DNA of 59,544 nt, from positions 1 to 59,544 of the forward strand of contig JABDGK010000009.1 in assembly GCA_013286085.1 (NCBI GenBank). The letters are read 5' to 3'. This document shows positions 45,056 to 54,227 of the stretch, in pieces; position 1 is the first letter of the stretch, and each line of letters starts with the position of its first letter. The stretch is from Gammaproteobacteria bacterium. Lineage in GTDB: Bacteria; Pseudomonadota; Gammaproteobacteria; DSM-16500. The translations under genes and the position numbers were made by a program. The notes beneath the pieces were generated by a model, which did no database searches, was not told the origin of the DNA, and was given only the letters and a program-made list of their open reading frames with translations.

Positions 45056-45224
45056 CGCTGCTGTCATGTATAGAGAACCGTGGACCCCGTTTAAAAGCAC
45101 AACGAGGTAAACTCCGCGCAGCGCTGCGGGGTATCCCCGCGAATTTTTTGCTATCGCTGGAAAGAGGTATTAATGCTGCATAATCGAATTTTGAGTAGAG
45201 CTCCCCTCTCCCGCAGCGCTTTTC
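45056..45224. repeat. Fragments of dispersed repeats
   Basis: No gene is seen between 44988 and 45505. This part holds CCCCGTTTAAAAGCACAACG with GAGGTAAACTCCGCG and GGGGTATCCCCGCGAATTTTTT, pieces of the families also present at 2233-2351, then CTCCCCTCTCCCGC of the CCCTCTCC family. Confidence 0.6.
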
Positions 45225-45438
45225 GGCGTTGTTGAATAAATCAAAATGTCAACATCTCCCTTCTCCCGCTTGCGGGAGAAGGGTTGGGGATGAGGGTCTG
45301 TATGCAACCACATTATGTATTATATACACATAGTGTGCAGATCATAAGCTCCCTCACCCCTGCCCCTCTCCCACAGAAAAGCACTGTGGGAGAGGGGAGA
45401 TGTTGACATTTTGACATTTTGATTTATTCAACAACGCC
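45225..45438. mobile_element. MITE with IS903-like (IS5 family) terminal inverted repeats
   Basis: The left end GGCGTTGTTGAATAAATC (45225-45242) and right end GATTTATTCAACAACGCC (45421-45438) are perfect 18-bp inverted repeats. The pairing continues inward through AAAATGTCAACATCTCCC on the left and its inverse on the right, with one duplicated TGACATTT. As remembered, the IS903 end is GGCTTTGTTGAATAAATC, which differs at one position. The 214-bp interior has no open frame and carries hairpins of the CCCTTCTCCC family. No clear 9-bp target duplication is seen. Confidence 0.7.
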
Positions 45439-45473
45439 CCCTTCTCCCAGAGAAGAGCGCTCTGGGAGAAGGG
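45439..45473. terminator. Strong hairpin downstream of sohB
   Basis: CCCTTCTCCCAGAG-AAGAGCG-CTCTGGGAGAAGGG, a perfect 14-bp stem immediately next to the MITE end. It would form about 30 bases after the sohB stop on the minus strand. Confidence 0.65.
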
Positions 45474-45505
45474 AGATTTGTCCATCCCGCGATTCTGATA
45501 AAATT

Positions 45506-46504
45506 TTACAATGAATAGGGCGAGCCGACTAAAGCGTGTCTGACTAAATTTGCTGTTGCAGTTAATTTCTGCCCCAGTGATTTCTTGGTTTCATAAGTGA
45601 TTTCAAATAAATTCGCGGTTTCTGCTTTCGTAATTAGATAATCATCACTGGTTTTGATTTCATCCACGAGGTTGAGTTCTACTGCTTGGGTACCTAACCA
45701 ATGTTCGCCAGTTGCTACTTTCTCGATATCGATTTGCGCGCGATTCACTTGGATGGCATTTTTGAATAACTGATGAATTTCATTAATTTCTTCTTTGAGC
45801 TTTTCACGGCCTTCTTCGGTATTATGGCCAAACATGGTTAACGTGCGTTTGTAATTACCCGCGGTTAATTGCTCGAAATCAATGTGTTTTTCTTTGAGCA
45901 AGCGGCTGAAATTAGGTAATTGGACAATGACACCGATGGAGCCAATGATGGCAAAAGGTGCCGCGAGAATTTTGTTAGCAACGCTTGCCATTAAATAACC
46001 TCCGCTGGCAGCGACTTTATCTACGGCGACAATAAGGGGAATATTTTTTTCGCGAATGCGGTTGAGTTGTGCTGCTGCAAGACCATAAGCGTGCACCATG
46101 CCGCCTGGGCTTTCTAGGCGAATGATCACTTCGTCTGTTGGTTTTGCAATACTCAATACAGCGGTGACTTCTTCGCGCAGTGAGTTAACGGCGGATGCTC
46201 TCATATCGCCATTAAAATTGAGTACAAAAACCGTATTTTTTGTGATGTTAGTTTTTGATTTTTGCAGCGCTTTTTTTTCTTTGAGGAATTTTTTTAGCTC
46301 TTCTTTGGATAAGATTTCGGCTAATAATGCTTCTTTTGTTTCATTGTATTTTTCATTGAGATTTTTTATAGAAATTCGGCCTTGTAATTTTGCTTTGCCT
46401 TTGCTGAGTATAGCAACGATGCCTACTAATAAAATTAATATGAGGGTAACGATAATAATTGCTTTGGTCGTAAATAATCCCAACTGTATGAAAGCGTCTA
46501 ACAT
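45506..46504 (-). CDS. sohB: SohB-type membrane-anchored S49 protease
   Basis: 332 residues. An N-terminal membrane helix (about 8-32) and a Lys/Glu-rich helical linker precede the ClpP-like S49 domain. Visible are RLESPGGMVHAYGLAAAQ, the nucleophile segment KVAASGGYLMASVANKI and the following APFAIIGSIGVI. SohB is an inner-membrane protease facing the periplasm. The CAGGAG site before the ATG is strong. Confidence 0.9.
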   Translation of the reverse strand: MLDAFIQLGLFTTKAIIIVTLILILLVGIVAILSKGKAKLQGRISIKNLNEKYNETKEALLAEILSKEELKKFLKEKKALQKSKTNITKNTVFVLNFNGDMRASAVNSLREEVTAVLSIAKPTDEVIIRLESPGGMVHAYGLAAAQLNRIREKNIPLIVAVDKVAASGGYLMASVANKILAAPFAIIGSIGVIVQLPNFSRLLKEKHIDFEQLTAGNYKRTLTMFGHNTEEGREKLKEEINEIHQLFKNAIQVNRAQIDIEKVATGEHWLGTQAVELNLVDEIKTSDDYLITKAETANLFEITYETKKSLGQKLTATANLVRHALVGSPYSL

Positions 46505-46539
46505 AAATAACTCCTGCAGTAGCGGTTTAAAGGGATAGA

Positions 46540-48576
46540 CTACGAAACGGTTTTAGGTTTGAGTAAAAGTATTGGTTGTTGGCGATGTTTGTGTCGTAGA
46601 TTTGTCATGACTTGTTGTTCTTTGATGACATAATCATGAAGTGGTTCTGTAAATAGGATGGTTGTGCTGGCAACAACGCTATGGTTACGTTTATAAGTAA
46701 TTAGCCAACTATAAGTACGTGGCACTGAGCCAACAACGCCAACCCAAAGTGGTAGTGGGTGTGTAAGGCCAGTGATATGAATGTTGGATTTCCATAAACG
46801 TAAAACGATAGGACGTTTATCACCCTGGAAGTTTTTGATGAGTACTAAGGTTGGTTTTTTGTCTAAATATAACGGTGCAACAATAGGTAAATGTTCAGAA
46901 CTGCCAATGTCAGTAATGCGTTGCAAAACATCAGTCCAAACACGTTCAGGTGGTAATTCCCAGCCTTGACTCATGAGTAATGTTTTTATTTCATCGAGAT
47001 TGCCTAGCCATTGCAAGTTGAGCAGCTCAACCTGCGTGCCAATGAAGCCAACTCGATAGAATGGTAAATCGTCGTTATGTTTTTGGCTCCACCAATTGTC
47101 GAGGCTAATGTCATGAGTAGGCCAGGGTGCTTGTGCATAGTTAGCTTGAAGTTTGTTGTAATTATGATGGTGTATAAAACCCATGCTGACGATCATGGCT
47201 AGGATAGTTGTTAGCAGAATAGATTTAATCGCGAGCGGTGTTTCTGGTTTGCGGTTGTATGAAATACTAATAAATAGTAGTAATGCAGCACTTAATAACC
47301 AGCCGCCTAAGACATCCGTGAACCAGTGCGCACCTAAATAGAGACGCGATGTGCTGATTATCAATACTAAAAGTCCAACAAAGATATAAGGTAGCCATTT
47401 TTGTTTGATTGCACTCGCTTCCACTAAGAGCAAGCTAAGACCCACGTAGAAGGTCATTGATAAGGTGGTATGACCGCTAGGGAAAGAAAAATCTTCTGGG
47501 CTATGCATGATGCCCCAGGGGCGCGCAGAGTGGATAAGGTGTTTGAAAACGGTGATGCTGCCTGCGGTTAAGAGTAATAGTGCGAGTACGTGCCAAGCTG
47601 TATGCCAGTTTTTTCTGAGTGCTAAACAAATAAATAGCACGCCAATCGTGGGAATTAAAACAGTTTTATCACCTAATAAGGTAATCCATAGCATGGTGTC
47701 ATCAAGTGACGGTATTCGCATACCGCGGAAAATATAAAAAACAGTGTTATCCAGAGCAATATCTTGGGAGTGTTGCCAAAAAACATATAACGATAAGTAG
47801 CCAAATGCGATTGCGAAGAGAATCAAATAAAATGCTAAGGTAAGCTGTCCATGGGTTTTTTTGATATTATGATGTTTAAGAACATTCGTGATGACGTGGA
47901 AATATCGTGAACGTAAGAGCCGATGCCAAATCTTGTTTAGGAGTTGGTTGAGTTGGTTTCTGATTAAAATAAATATGCGATAGCTAATCCAGAAACACAG
48001 TATGATGAACAGTGTGCTGAGTACAAGGCGAAGTACCATTTGGGTGGCAATATCCGCTGGAAGTTCAGTTGCTGCTTCGCCCAAGATAATACCTGGTAAC
48101 ATATAAACAGGTGCCCAACCTGTTGAAGCAATAATGCTGGCTGTAATAAAGCGCAATGGCTTCATGCGTAACATCCCCGCAACAATCGGCACAATTGCGC
48201 GTGTTGGGCCAATAAAACGGCCGATAAAAACACTCATGGAGCCATGTTTTTCAAAGAAGACTTCGCCCGTTGTTAGTAAAGTTGGATAAGATCGAAATGG
48301 CCACACGCGATGTAGATTGCTTTTGAAATAATAGCCGATCCAGAAACTGATATTGTCTCCAACAACAGCACCAACGATAGCCCAAATGAACGTTGACCAG
48401 ATAGGAATGACACCCGCACCAATTAATGTACCAATAGCTGTCATGGTAATGGTGCCAGGGATGATGGTGCCGATGATTGCAACCGATTCAGCTGCAGAAA
48501 TAATGAAAGTAACTAATCCCGCCAGATTAGGATGCAGATTTAACCATTGTAAAAGTGGACTTATGTTGTCTGACAT
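46540..48576 (-). CDS. Three-domain membrane protein: DedA (VTT) - PAP2 phosphatase - LssY C-terminal
   Basis: 678 residues. The N-terminal DedA domain (residues ~10-200) has GDNISFWIGY and FIGRFIGPTRAIVPIVAGM. It is followed by an integral PAP2 lipid-phosphatase domain (~240-430) with KHLIHSARPWG, SFPSGHTTLS and RLYLGAHWFTDVLGG, the three motifs of the vanadium-dependent haloperoxidase-like active site. The last ~200 residues resemble the LssY C-terminal domain. This fusion is known from Legionella LssY-like proteins. A role in moving and dephosphorylating undecaprenyl or other lipid phosphates is likely from family knowledge. It lies 35 bp before sohB. Confidence 0.9.
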   Translation of the reverse strand: MSDNISPLLQWLNLHPNLAGLVTFIISAAESVAIIGTIIPGTITMTAIGTLIGAGVIPIWSTFIWAIVGAVVGDNISFWIGYYFKSNLHRVWPFRSYPTLLTTGEVFFEKHGSMSVFIGRFIGPTRAIVPIVAGMLRMKPLRFITASIIASTGWAPVYMLPGIILGEAATELPADIATQMVLRLVLSTLFIILCFWISYRIFILIRNQLNQLLNKIWHRLLRSRYFHVITNVLKHHNIKKTHGQLTLAFYLILFAIAFGYLSLYVFWQHSQDIALDNTVFYIFRGMRIPSLDDTMLWITLLGDKTVLIPTIGVLFICLALRKNWHTAWHVLALLLLTAGSITVFKHLIHSARPWGIMHSPEDFSFPSGHTTLSMTFYVGLSLLLVEASAIKQKWLPYIFVGLLVLIISTSRLYLGAHWFTDVLGGWLLSAALLLFISISYNRKPETPLAIKSILLTTILAMIVSMGFIHHHNYNKLQANYAQAPWPTHDISLDNWWSQKHNDDLPFYRVGFIGTQVELLNLQWLGNLDEIKTLLMSQGWELPPERVWTDVLQRITDIGSSEHLPIVAPLYLDKKPTLVLIKNFQGDKRPIVLRLWKSNIHITGLTHPLPLWVGVVGSVPRTYSWLITYKRNHSVVASTTILFTEPLHDYVIKEQQVMTNLRHKHRQQPILLLKPKTVS

Positions 48577-48619
48577 AATGGTTTTTAGGAGTTATCCTGA
48601 GTTATTGGTACATCGCACC

Positions 48620-48649
48620 GCATACTTTAGCGCTCTTGCTAAAGTATGC
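48620..48649. terminator. Hairpin downstream of lipA
   Basis: GCATACTTTAGC and GCTAAAGTATGC pair perfectly over 12 bp with a 6-base loop, 16 bases after the lipA stop. No T-tract follows. Confidence 0.6.
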
Positions 48650-48665
48650 AAGTTATTTCAAGTTA

Positions 48666-49625
48666 TTAAGAAACATTCTCGCCAGCCGCTTGTCTATCGG
48701 CATGATAAGACGATCTGACGAGTGGTCCACTCGCCACATTTTTAAAGCCGATACTTTTTGCAAAATCAGCTAATTGTTGGAAATGCGGTGGCGTAATATA
48801 ACGTGCAACAGGCATATGAAATTTACTGGGTTGTAAGTATTGGCCAAGTGTTAACATGTCAACATCATGTGCGCGTAAGTCACGTAAGGTTTGTTCAACT
48901 TCGGTATCTTCTTCGCCCAAGCCCAACATTAAACCTGATTTGGTAGGAATATGCGGAAAACGGCGTTTAAATTCTTTGAGTAGTAATAGTGAATGTGCAT
49001 AATCAGAGCCTGGCCGAGCTTGCTTATATAAACGAGGCACCGTTTCAATATTATGGTTAAAAACATCGGGAAGTTCTTGTGAGGTTGCATCGAGCGCAAT
49101 ATCCATGCGGCCACGATAATCAGGTACTAACACTTCCAGTGTAATAGCAGGATTTTTTTCTCGAATTGCTTTGAGGCAAGCGCTGAAATGGCTTGCCCCG
49201 CCATCACGTAAATCATCTCTGTCAACAGATGTAATAACCACATAACGTAAACCCATTTGGGCAATGGTTTTGGCTAAGTTGGCAGGTTCATCCGTATCGA
49301 GTGGGTCTGGCCGGCCGTGTGCCACATCGCAGAAACTGCAGCGACGGGTGCACTTGTCACCCATAATCATGAAGGTTGCCGTACCATGCGTAAAGCATTC
49401 TGGTAAGTTGGGGCAGGAAGCTTCTTCACAAACGGTTACTAATTTGTTTGCGCGTAAAATCTGTTTAAGCTCATTAACGGCAGGTGATGCAGGGATGCGA
49501 ACTCGGATCCAGTCAGGTTTGCGAAGAGGGTCAGTAGTCGGTTCAATTTTGACCGGTATGCGGGCGAGTTTGTCAGCGCCACGTTGTTTTTGACTAGCAT
49601 TGATTGGTGTTTTTTGTTCCATCAT
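48666..49625 (-). CDS. lipA: Lipoyl synthase
   Basis: 319 residues. LipA is a radical-SAM enzyme that inserts two sulfurs into octanoyl groups on lipoate-dependent proteins. Both iron-sulfur clusters are visible: the auxiliary cluster motif [12 protein letters not shown] and the radical-SAM motif CTRRCSFC. The rest ([30 protein letters not shown]) is standard. It follows lipB by six bases and may start at either of two adjacent ATGs. Confidence 0.97.
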   Translation of the reverse strand: MMEQKTPINASQKQRGADKLARIPVKIEPTTDPLRKPDWIRVRIPASPAVNELKQILRANKLVTVCEEASCPNLPECFTHGTATFMIMGDKCTRRCSFCDVAHGRPDPLDTDEPANLAKTIAQMGLRYVVITSVDRDDLRDGGASHFSACLKAIREKNPAITLEVLVPDYRGRMDIALDATSQELPDVFNHNIETVPRLYKQARPGSDYAHSLLLLKEFKRRFPHIPTKSGLMLGLGEEDTEVEQTLRDLRAHDVDMLTLGQYLQPSKFHMPVARYITPPHFQQLADFAKSIGFKNVASGPLVRSSYHADRQAAGENVS

Positions 49626-49631
49626 ATTGAC

Positions 49632-50276
49632 TCAATTACTTTTAAGGAGGCGGGTAGTATACCCTAAATTTGAGATGAGATATTCAATTAGTTCATGCCC
49701 AATCTGTAATGGCTGATGAGTCGTGGTGAGCTGGCTCAGTTGAGTCATTTTGAGAGATTGATAGCCGCAAGGGTTAATGCGGGTAAACGGTTCTAAGTCC
49801 ATCGCGACATTGAAAGCAAGACCATGATAGGAACAGCCGCGCCGTATTCGCAAGCCAACAGAGCAGATTTTTTGATCGTCAACATAGACCCCTGGCGCAT
49901 CACAGCGCGCTTTGGCTGTGATTTGATAATGAGCCAAGAGTTGGATGACGGATTGTTCTAAGCTGGTAACAAGTTCACGTATATTCATTTTTTTGCGTTT
50001 GACGTCAATTAAGGTGTAAATGACGATTTGACCCGGGCCATGATAAGTGACTTGACCGCCTCGGTCTGTTTGTACAACCGGGATGCTGCCTGGGTTAAGT
50101 ACGTGTTCGGGTTTGCCATTTTGTCCTTGCGTAAAAACCGGCGTATGTTCGAGGATCCAGAATTCATCCGGGGTATCTTCTTGGCGCTGATTGGTAAAAT
50201 CTTTCATGGTTTGCCAGCAGTGCGAATAATCTTGTAGGCCATCCAGCGTGCGGATAATAACGGATGCTACGGTCAT
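49632..50276 (-). CDS. lipB: Octanoyl-(acyl-carrier-protein):protein octanoyltransferase
   Basis: 214 residues. LipB moves octanoate from ACP to lipoyl domains, the step before LipA. Signature [23 protein letters not shown] and the catalytic region [13 protein letters not shown] (the Cys candidate lies in GCSYHG) are present. Its start overlaps the ybeD stop by four bases (ATGA type), so the ybeD-lipB-lipA genes are coupled. Confidence 0.96.
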   Translation of the reverse strand: MTVASVIIRTLDGLQDYSHCWQTMKDFTNQRQEDTPDEFWILEHTPVFTQGQNGKPEHVLNPGSIPVVQTDRGGQVTYHGPGQIVIYTLIDVKRKKMNIRELVTSLEQSVIQLLAHYQITAKARCDAPGVYVDDQKICSVGLRIRRGCSYHGLAFNVAMDLEPFTRINPCGYQSLKMTQLSQLTTTHQPLQIGHELIEYLISNLGYTTRLLKSN

Positions 50277-50542
50277 AACGTCATTAACACAAAAGGACTG
50301 GCGGTTAAATCATGATAGATGGCGTCTAATTCGGGTTGGCTTTCAACATGGACAGTAATGGATAGAGCTAGATACTTGCCATCTTTACTCGGGCGATTAT
50401 GAATTGCGCTGCCATGGATATCTGGACTATGTTTGCGAATAATCTCTAATACCTGAGTTTCAAATAAATCAGAAGCGACACCAAAGACTTTGATGACAAA
50501 GTCACAAGGAAATGTGATGGAAGATTGCTTTGTGTCGGTCAT
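50273..50542 (-). CDS. ybeD: YbeD/DUF493 family protein
   Basis: 89 residues, full length for this family (UPF0250). [25 protein letters not shown] at the N-terminus and [23 protein letters not shown] match. It is a small ferredoxin-like fold protein of uncertain role, constantly found between dacA and lipB. Confidence 0.93.
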   Translation of the reverse strand: MTDTKQSSITFPCDFVIKVFGVASDLFETQVLEIIRKHSPDIHGSAIHNRPSKDGKYLALSITVHVESQPELDAIYHDLTASPFVLMTL

Positions 50543-50576
50543 CTGTTACCTTTATTACTTTTTATTTTATCGAATC

Positions 50577-50610
50577 GTAGGGTGGACACGCTACGCTTTG
50601 TCCACCCTAC
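50577..50610. repeat. Hairpin copy of the GTAGGGTGGAC repeat between dacA and ybeD
   Basis: GTAGGGTGGACA-CGCTACGCTT-TGTCCACCCTAC, a perfect 12-bp stem. It lies six bases downstream of the dacA stop and within the dacA-ybeD gap, where it could reduce readthrough into ybeD-lipB-lipA. Confidence 0.8.
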
Positions 50611-50615
50611 TATCA

Positions 50616-51845
50616 TTAGCCATTATTAACTTTTTCAGTCGGGTGCGAAAAGAGCTTATGGAAGCTGAAACTCATCGCATCAGAAATTCGGCGAAACACG
50701 CCGCCACGTGGATCATCTTCAAGAGCTACCAGTGGTTTACTGAGTATAACTTGGTTGTTCAGCACGACATTGATGTTGCCATAAGCCTGGCCTTTTGTGA
50801 TGGGTGCCGTTAATGGATCATTGACGTCAAGCGTTGCTTGGATATTTTTGTATTGACCAGCAGGGATAGTGGCATACATATCGGATGTGACGCCCAGTGC
50901 AATTTCTTTTTGTTTTCCTTTCCAGATGCGAGCATGGGTTAATACTGTATTGGCCCCATAAAGCTTATGGGTTTCAAAGAAACGGAAGCCATACGTCAAG
51001 AGGCGAATAGAGTCTTCGGTGCGTGCAGTATCGCTTGGTGCGCCCATGATAACACTAATCAAGCGGGTGCCGTCTTTGACAGCGGAGGCAACTAAGCAAT
51101 AGCCCGCATCGTCAGTGTGGCCGGTTTTTAAGCCGTCAGCATATTGATAGCGCCACAATAAACGATTGCGGTTGGGCTGACGAATCCCATTATAGGTAAA
51201 CCATTTTTCAGAGAATAAACGATAGTCTTCTGGAAAGTCGCGTGTTAGTGCTTGCGCTAAGGTTGCAAAATCACGTGGTGTAGAAAAATGATTTGCGTTG
51301 GGTAGGCCGGTGCTATCCATAAAATGGCTGCTGTTCATGCCTAATATTTTTGCCTGGTTGTTCATCATGCTAGCAAAGGATTCTTCGGTGCCAGCAACAT
51401 ATTCAGCCATGGCAACGGATGCATCATTCCCAGAGGCAACAGCAATTCCTTCCATCAGTTCGCGAGCAGGTACTTCATCACCCACTTTAACAAACATACG
51501 GGAGCCACCTGTTTGCCATGCTTTCGTGCTGATTCGTACTTTATCATCTAAATGGATTGCGCCATTTTTGAGTGCGCTTGAGATGATATAGAGTGACATG
51601 AGTTTGGTGAGACTGGCTGGTGCCATGCGCGCATCAGCATTTTTTTCCGCTAACACTTTGCCGCTCGCGCCATCGATCAATATATAGCCATTTGCATCAA
51701 TACTTGGCACAGCCGGTGCAATGGTTGCCTGTGGTTGTGCCGGAATCGGAATAATAGGATTGGCCCAGAGCGTATTGGGAGTGCTAGTAGTGGCGATAGT
51801 AATGAATACACCAACAAAAGTCGAAAGCGTTGCTTTGCGTAGCAT
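50616..51845 (-). CDS. dacA: D-alanyl-D-alanine carboxypeptidase (PBP5 type)
   Basis: 409 residues from the ATG at 51845; a TTG six codons upstream is less likely. The signal peptide ends near TLWAN. The penicillin-binding motifs are SLTK (ASLTKLMSLY), SGN (ASGNDASVAMAEY) and KTG (LKTGHTDDAGYC). A C-terminal beta-rich domain and a final amphipathic helix (MSFSFHKLF) anchor the protein at the periplasmic face. It trims pentapeptides of peptidoglycan and leads the dacA-ybeD-lipB-lipA block. Confidence 0.95.
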   Translation of the reverse strand: MLRKATLSTFVGVFITIATTSTPNTLWANPIIPIPAQPQATIAPAVPSIDANGYILIDGASGKVLAEKNADARMAPASLTKLMSLYIISSALKNGAIHLDDKVRISTKAWQTGGSRMFVKVGDEVPARELMEGIAVASGNDASVAMAEYVAGTEESFASMMNNQAKILGMNSSHFMDSTGLPNANHFSTPRDFATLAQALTRDFPEDYRLFSEKWFTYNGIRQPNRNRLLWRYQYADGLKTGHTDDAGYCLVASAVKDGTRLISVIMGAPSDTARTEDSIRLLTYGFRFFETHKLYGANTVLTHARIWKGKQKEIALGVTSDMYATIPAGQYKNIQATLDVNDPLTAPITKGQAYGNINVVLNNQVILSKPLVALEDDPRGGVFRRISDAMSFSFHKLFSHPTEKVNNG

Positions 51846-52284
51846 GGGATAATTCCTAATCAAAGTTTAGCTGAACATACTAGTACTAGAGCTTAGTAAA
51901 GTCCATACCCATAATGCTTTATTTGTAGTAATTTCCCGCTTTTTGGATGTGCTGATACCAGGGGTATTTTTAGGAAGATAGGCTACTGAAATGCAGCGAA
52001 AAAGGTTGTCATGCTCAGGCTAAATTTTTTGTGAATATAGCTATAGATTTTTTTAATTTAACTTAGTAAGATGCCGCGAGACTGATGAGTTCCAAGTTTG
52101 GTTCTTGGCTTAAAAGGATTCCCGTGATACCAGCATCCGTTCTGGAGGGTTGGAGAAATCGTGTACATTGTTTTGCTGCTACTGTTAATTCTCTGAATTT
52201 CAGGTGGTAATCAATGTGGCACATGCCTTTCTGGGTGTGGTCTAGCGGAAAAAATAATTAATTAAAATTTTTAAGGAGATGTGA
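51846..52284 (+). other. Long intergenic stretch without a recognised gene
   Basis: About 440 bases between divergent dacA and the helix-hairpin-helix gene. Contents are AT-rich runs, a small hairpin CCAAG-TTTGGTT-CTTGG near 52093, a second near 52130-52146 (CCAGCATCCGTTCTGG), and a few GGA motifs. An untranslated leader or a small RNA is possible but not demonstrated. An AAGGAG site at the right end belongs to the next gene. Confidence 0.3.
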
Positions 52285-52674
52285 ATGTCTTTATATCGTC
52301 GTTTGATCCTTGCTGTTGCTGCTTTAGGTTTAGCTACATCTGTGTTTGCTGCTGATGAAGCAAAAACCACCGCTACAACGACAACAACAGAAACCACAGC
52401 TACAGCGCCAGCTGCTGCTGAAGCAACCCCAGCTGCTACTACTACAACGACTACCACAACTGCTTCCGCAGAAAAAGTAGACTTGAATAAAGCAACTGTG
52501 AAAGATCTAATGAAAGTGAAAGGCTTGAGTGCAGCGAAAGCGAAAGCAATCGTTACTTACCGCAAAAAACACGGTGACTTCAAAGCTATTGAAGACTTGA
52601 AAGAAGTGAAAGGCTTCAAAAAAATGAACGACAAGAAAATGCAAGAACTCACAGAACAATTAACTGTTGGTTAA
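52285..52674 (+). CDS. ComEA-like helix-hairpin-helix DNA-binding protein, exported
   Basis: 129 residues. A signal peptide (MSLYRRLILAVAALGLATSVFA-ADE) is followed by a low-complexity Thr/Ala/Pro linker of about 45 residues. The C-terminal 65 residues contain the two helix-hairpin-helix motifs typical of ComEA: VDLNKATVKDLMKVKGLSAAKAKAIVTYRKK and FKAIEDLKEVKGFKKMNDKKMQEL. ComEA binds incoming DNA in the periplasm during natural transformation; small free-standing forms are common. A strong AAGGAG site and a rho-independent terminator frame it as a single-gene unit. Confidence 0.85.
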   Translation: MSLYRRLILAVAALGLATSVFAADEAKTTATTTTTETTATAPAAAEATPAATTTTTTTTASAEKVDLNKATVKDLMKVKGLSAAKAKAIVTYRKKHGDFKAIEDLKEVKGFKKMNDKKMQELTEQLTVG

Positions 52675-52690
52675 TTGATTTTGCGGATGT

Positions 52691-52719
52691 AAAAAAGGGT
52701 GCCTCGGCACCCTTTTTTT
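52691..52719 (+). terminator. Rho-independent terminator of the ComEA-like gene
   Basis: A stem of GGGTGC paired with GCACCC and a 4-base loop, flanked by AAAAAA on the left and TTTTTTT on the right, 17 bases after the stop codon. Confidence 0.93.
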
Positions 52720-52860
52720 ACGATTTATCTTCGCACATGATAAAACTTTCGGTGATGCTATCGTGAACGTGCCCGCATGCGTGCCCGTGCCCGTTTTTTA
52801 AATTTAATTTGATATTCCAGCCATTTTAGTGAGTATTGAGACTATTCTAGCTAAACAAGA

Positions 52861-52937
52861 CCGTAGGGTGGTTTCACACTAGTGGGGGATGAGAAATTCG
52901 TGGGGATACTTCAGCGCTACGCTTTGTCCGCCCTACG
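52861..52937. repeat. Pieces of two dispersed repeat families
   Basis: CCGTAGGGTGG at the left, AAATTCGTGGGGATACTTC in the middle and GCGCTACGCTTTGTCCGCCCTACG at the right, overlapping the stop end of the glycosyltransferase gene. The order mirrors the right part of the copy at 39269-39356. Upstream, 52770-52800 has CGTGCCCGCATGCGTGCCCGTG. Confidence 0.65.
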
Positions 52938-54105
52938 ATTTATATATTTTTATCATTTCATTGATGATTTGTTGATTGTTCATAAACGTCTGCAGTTTTT
53001 CATATCCAGCACAGCCATATTGTTCGGCAAGACTCTTGTCATTGGTAAATTGCAGCATTTTTTCCGCTAAGTCACCATGCTTAAGAGGATCGTACAATAA
53101 ACCCGTTTTATTGTTTTCAACTAGCCAAGCAGTGGGTCCACGGTTAGAGCCAATGATGGCGCGACCGTGACTCATGGCTTCCGTTAATACCAAACCAAAA
53201 GATTCGAGCCCGATGCTTGGAAAGATGACGGCGCTTGCTTCTTCATAAAGTGTTGTGGGATCTATCCAGCCTACAAAGAGAATATTTTTCTCGAGTGCTA
53301 AGTTTTTTACTTGTGTACGCAGGCTATTTTCTTCGGGACCTTTGCCGGCTATTTTTAACGTGATGGCAGGGTGTTTTTTGCAGGCAATAGCAAATTCATC
53401 AATGAGTTTTTCTACGCCTTTATGTTTTCCAAGCTGACCAACATATAAGAATTGTTGCAATTGCATTTTCTCAAAACGAATCGTTGTGTTCTGTTCGCGA
53501 AAGGGTGGGAGATAAATTGATGTATGAAAATTATTTTGTTGTAAATAATTTGCTAACAGTGGTGAGGGTGCAATAAACGTCGTCACTGCATTTTTTAATA
53601 GAGTGCGCATGCGCACAAAAGCAAGCAGCAGGCCAGCATAAATAACGCTATTTAAATTACGCTTATGTTGCCAAAAACATGTTAGATGTAGGCCTGTTTC
53701 ACAGGGGCGCAAGTCATGATGTAAATTCCAGCCTGTAGGACAGATGGGGCTATAGTCATGCACAGTTTGAACCACTTTGTAGCCGCGTACTGCTTTGAGA
53801 AGCGAGACCGTGTATTTTTTTACATTATGCAAATGAATGACATCGGGATTAATGCGCGCGATGATGGTGCGAATTTCTTTGTATTTGCCAGGATGAAAAA
53901 ACAGGCGCCAGAATAGCCGCATGGGGGTGGAGGATGTTTCAGTTAACACGTCATAATCTGATCCACTTTGTGCGGTTGATCCAAAGCCAAGACTGTAAAC
54001 AGTCAGATCTGGGTGCTTTTGAAGCTCAGTTTTGAGGGTAAAAAAGTATTTTTCTGCACCGCCACCATCGGGAGAATGGTTGTCAGTGATGAGTAATATT
54101 TTCAT
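52933..54105 (-). CDS. Glycosyltransferase family 4
   Basis: 390 residues from the ATG at 54105; a GTG five codons earlier is less likely. The GT-B fold is visible: N-terminal SPDGGGAEKYFFTLKTEL, Rossmann segment VIHLHNVKKYTVSLLKAVRGYKVVQTVHD, the C-terminal nucleotide-sugar domain beginning FLYVGQLGKHKGVEKLI and the E-x7-E motif in SIGLESFGLVLTEAMSHGRAI. Such enzymes add sugars from nucleotide donors to LPS or capsule chains. Divergent from the heptose-type cluster, so probably part of the same glycan locus. Confidence 0.9.
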   Translation of the reverse strand: MKILLITDNHSPDGGGAEKYFFTLKTELQKHPDLTVYSLGFGSTAQSGSDYDVLTETSSTPMRLFWRLFFHPGKYKEIRTIIARINPDVIHLHNVKKYTVSLLKAVRGYKVVQTVHDYSPICPTGWNLHHDLRPCETGLHLTCFWQHKRNLNSVIYAGLLLAFVRMRTLLKNAVTTFIAPSPLLANYLQQNNFHTSIYLPPFREQNTTIRFEKMQLQQFLYVGQLGKHKGVEKLIDEFAIACKKHPAITLKIAGKGPEENSLRTQVKNLALEKNILFVGWIDPTTLYEEASAVIFPSIGLESFGLVLTEAMSHGRAIIGSNRGPTAWLVENNKTGLLYDPLKHGDLAEKMLQFTNDKSLAEQYGCAGYEKLQTFMNNQQIINEMIKIYKS

Positions 54106-54227
54106 GCTGTTATCGGCCACATTGCTGATTTATTATGCCAAGAATAGGTTGACTTCATCTGTTATTTGGTTAGAGTAGATTCCCGCGATTGTATCACTAT
54201 ATTTGCATTTAGAGGCTGAAAATTACC

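Noticed and set aside
45216-45447. A 9-bp target duplication around the IS903-like MITE
   Set aside because: The flanking nonamers GCGCTTTTC and CCCTTCTCC do not match, so an insertion footprint cannot be claimed.
52080-52130. CTGATGAG followed by a small hairpin, similar to the core of a hammerhead ribozyme
   Set aside because: The second conserved core element (CGAAA-type) and a cleavage-site stem do not follow stem II; the match is limited to eight bases.
52242-52457. Val/Ala-rich open frame opposite the ComEA-like gene
   Set aside because: It is the complement of the Thr/Ala codon tract, with no ribosome-binding site.
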